Shown here piece after piece: positions 4,948 through 5,821 of a stretch of 5,821 nucleotides of DNA (within the stretch, counting starts at the first letter, position 1; every line of letters begins with the position of its first letter). The position numbers were made by a program, and so were the translations under genes. The stretch comes from Bacteroidetes bacterium UBA1952 (GTDB taxonomy: Bacteria; Bacteroidota; Bacteroidia; Chitinophagales; Chitinophagaceae): positions 1 to 5,821 of the forward strand of contig DDEO01000064.1 in the NCBI GenBank assembly GCA_002336725.1. The letters are read 5' to 3'. The notes beneath the pieces were generated by a model. That model saw nothing but the letters and a program-made list of their open reading frames with translations, searched no databases and was not told the DNA's origin.

Positions 4948-5613
4948 ATGATAAAAGCGGCCTTATTTGACATGGACGGCCTGTTGCTCGACACCGAACC
5001 CATCTGGGGCGTGGTGATGCGCGAAAAAGCCGAAGCACATGGTATCATTGTTCCCATGAACCGCATCCGAGAGACGGCAGGGCTGCGCATCATCGAGGTC
5101 TGCCATTACTGGCAAAGGAATTTCCCCTGGCCGGACGGTCTTTTTCCGGAAAATCTCGCCGATGAAATCGTGGATGGGGTGATAGCGATGTCTAAAAAAC
5201 AGGCAACGGTATTGCCGGGCGTAGAAGGGCTGCTGGCATCGCTGCAAAAGGAAGGCTGGAAGACAGGGCTGGCCTCTTCGTCGCCGCTGCGCATGATCCG
5301 GGAGTTGATAGATTTCTTTGGGATTGCCCCGTATTTTGAGGCGGTTATCAGCGCCGACACCGCAGCACTGGGCAAGCCGCACCCGGAAGTGTATCTGCAA
5401 TGCGCGGCGGCCCTGGGCGTGGGTGCGCATCAGTGTGTTGTGCTCGAAGACACCGTAAACGGCTGCATCGCTGCCAAAGCCGCGCGTATGAAGGCGCTCG
5501 CCGTGCCGCACTATGAATGGGCGCACGACCCGCGCTTTTCCATCGCCGACAAAACGGTGAACACGCTCGAAGGCATAGACGCAGCGGGGTTGGAAAGGGT
5601 GTTGCAGGGATAG
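4948..5613 (+). CDS. hxpB: HAD-superfamily sugar-phosphate phosphatase, HxpB/YniC-like
   Basis: This encodes a 221-residue cytoplasmic protein with no signal peptide. All four HAD motifs are present: the nucleophile and acid/base pair D8-M-D10-G, motif II G-L-A-S110-S-S, motif III lysine K143 in G-K-P-H-P-E-V-Y, and motif IV V-L-E167-D168-T with V-N-G-C-I-A-A-K-A-A-R-M after it. Residues about 15-85 are the helical cap of the beta-phosphoglucomutase-like subgroup. The G-L-R-I-I-E-V segment (45-51), W-Q-R-N-F-P-W (55-61) and the R-F-x-x-A-D tail near 196-201 resemble E. coli YniC/HxpB, which dephosphorylates 2-deoxyglucose 6-phosphate and hexitol phosphates. Substrate cannot be fixed from sequence; a broader sugar-phosphate phosphatase or a phosphoglucomutase-type enzyme remains possible. 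It is transcribed alone, away from the M16 operon, apparently from a start-proximal promoter. Confidence 0.92.
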   Translation: MIKAALFDMDGLLLDTEPIWGVVMREKAEAHGIIVPMNRIRETAGLRIIEVCHYWQRNFPWPDGLFPENLADEIVDGVIAMSKKQATVLPGVEGLLASLQKEGWKTGLASSSPLRMIRELIDFFGIAPYFEAVISADTAALGKPHPEVYLQCAAALGVGAHQCVVLEDTVNGCIAAKAARMKALAVPHYEWAHDPRFSIADKTVNTLEGIDAAGLERVLQG

Positions 5614-5614
5614 A

Positions 5615-5648
5615 TTTCCGGAAAAAAGGAAGGGTGTATTTCCGGAAA
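5615..5648 (+). repeat. Two TTTCCGGAAA palindromes forming a stem after the HAD stop
   Basis: Perfect TTTCCGGAAA copies lie at 5615-5624 and 5639-5648. Because the word is self-complementary, the two copies can pair as a 10-bp stem with a 14-base loop, or each can fold alone at the DNA level. The first starts one base after the stop codon (5611-5613). A T-run at 5657-5661 follows, too far away for a classical terminator, so the stem may mainly protect the 3' end or weakly terminate. Confidence 0.75.
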
Positions 5649-5671
5649 ATAATCTGTTTTTCAATGCCATT

Positions 5672-5821
5672 TCAAGAAGCATCGACCCTCCCAATTGCGC
5701 TGTTGGCACAACCAACGAAATACGTTCGGTTTTTTCCAGTACACTTCTTGCGAAAGTAGTTTCGGGCAGCCTTTTCGTTGTTGTGTAATACGCCCGCAAT
5801 CTCCATTATTCTGTGTTGTGG
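5672..5821 (-). pseudogene. Possible remnant of an IS1595-like transposase zinc-ribbon region, cut by the window edge
   Basis: On the minus strand a frame is open from the window edge to a stop at 5672-5674, with an ATG at 5806 giving 44 residues. It reads N-E-K-A-A-R-N-Y-F-R-K-K-C, then N-R-T-Y-F-V-G-C-A-N-S-A-I-G-R-V. The order, an E-K-A-x-x-Y-F-x-K helix followed by a Cys-containing turn and A-I-x-R-V, resembles the N-terminal region of IS1595-family transposases. There the second part is normally C-P-x-C-G. Here only one Cys of that knuckle remains and a stop follows at once, so if real it is decayed. The match is from pattern memory, and a chance frame is a serious alternative. Confidence 0.25.
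5711..5735 (+). terminator. Possible intrinsic terminator downstream of the HAD gene
   Basis: ACCAACG (5711-5717) pairs with CGTT-c-GGT (5723-5730) around AAATA with one bulged C, followed by TTTTT (5731-5735). GTTGG at 5702-5706 could compete for the same CCAAC arm. It lies about 100 bases past the HAD stop. The stem is short and inside a possible gene remnant on the other strand, so the call is moderate. Confidence 0.4.

Noticed and set aside
4631..5038. In-frame 136-codon N-terminal extension of the active M16 gene with repeated L-I-N-N-N peptides
   Set aside because: It runs through the TTGAT repeat array and overlaps the oppositely oriented HAD gene. It would also bury the signal peptide that begins at 4630. 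The repeated peptide is simply the DNA repeat translated.
4963..5799. 278-codon open frame on the minus strand
   Set aside because: It is antisense to the HAD gene, whose four motifs are intact. No recognisable domain is present.

Overview
The window looks like a chromosomal stretch from a Bacteroidota bacterium, most likely of the Chitinophagaceae or a close relative. This is inferred from four things. A two-gene M16 peptidase cassette of the Bacteroidota type is present. Start sites lack Shine-Dalgarno sequences, and candidate promoters resemble TAnnTTTG. All three exported proteins have signal peptides that end in Ala-Gln. A small exported protein resembles the last domain of the gliding protein GldM. 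Base composition is near half GC.

Layout. A 7-bp tandem array (3-93) leads into a small secreted protein gene (124-585, +). A gene-free stretch of about 540 bases follows (586-1130). It holds a possible 199-bp element bounded by inverted repeats (602-800), a head-to-head pair of REP-like palindromes with a base-pair-preserving difference (802-928), three ACGTACGC words spaced exactly 14 bp apart (835-870), and a third, degenerate REP-like hairpin (943-989). A strong intrinsic terminator (1131-1166) then closes a leftward operon. That operon has an active, HXXEH-bearing M16 peptidase upstream (3305-4630, -). Thirty-three bases downstream lies a catalytically dead M16 partner fused to a C-terminal LolA-like domain (1196-3271, -). 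A divergent 317-bp intergenic region (4631-4947) carries two more short-period repeat arrays, each just upstream of a candidate promoter. The HAD-family sugar phosphatase gene (hxpB-like, 4948-5613, +) follows and appears leaderless. The right edge holds paired TTTCCGGAAA palindromes, a possible terminator and an open leftward frame that may be a decayed transposase.

How the parts fit. The M16 pair shows the division of labour known for bacterial M16B heterodimers: one subunit keeps the zinc site and the other keeps the Arg/Tyr substrate-binding motif. The two probably form one periplasmic protease. The HAD phosphatase is a separate cytoplasmic housekeeping function, and the small secreted protein is unplaced.

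The two strongest non-coding signals are these. The 10-bp palindrome TTTCCGGAAA occurs six times, in all three codon phases within genes and just past two stop codons, against a rough chance expectation well below one. In addition, each of the three transcription units whose start lies in the window has its own, different short-period tandem array next to its promoter or start.
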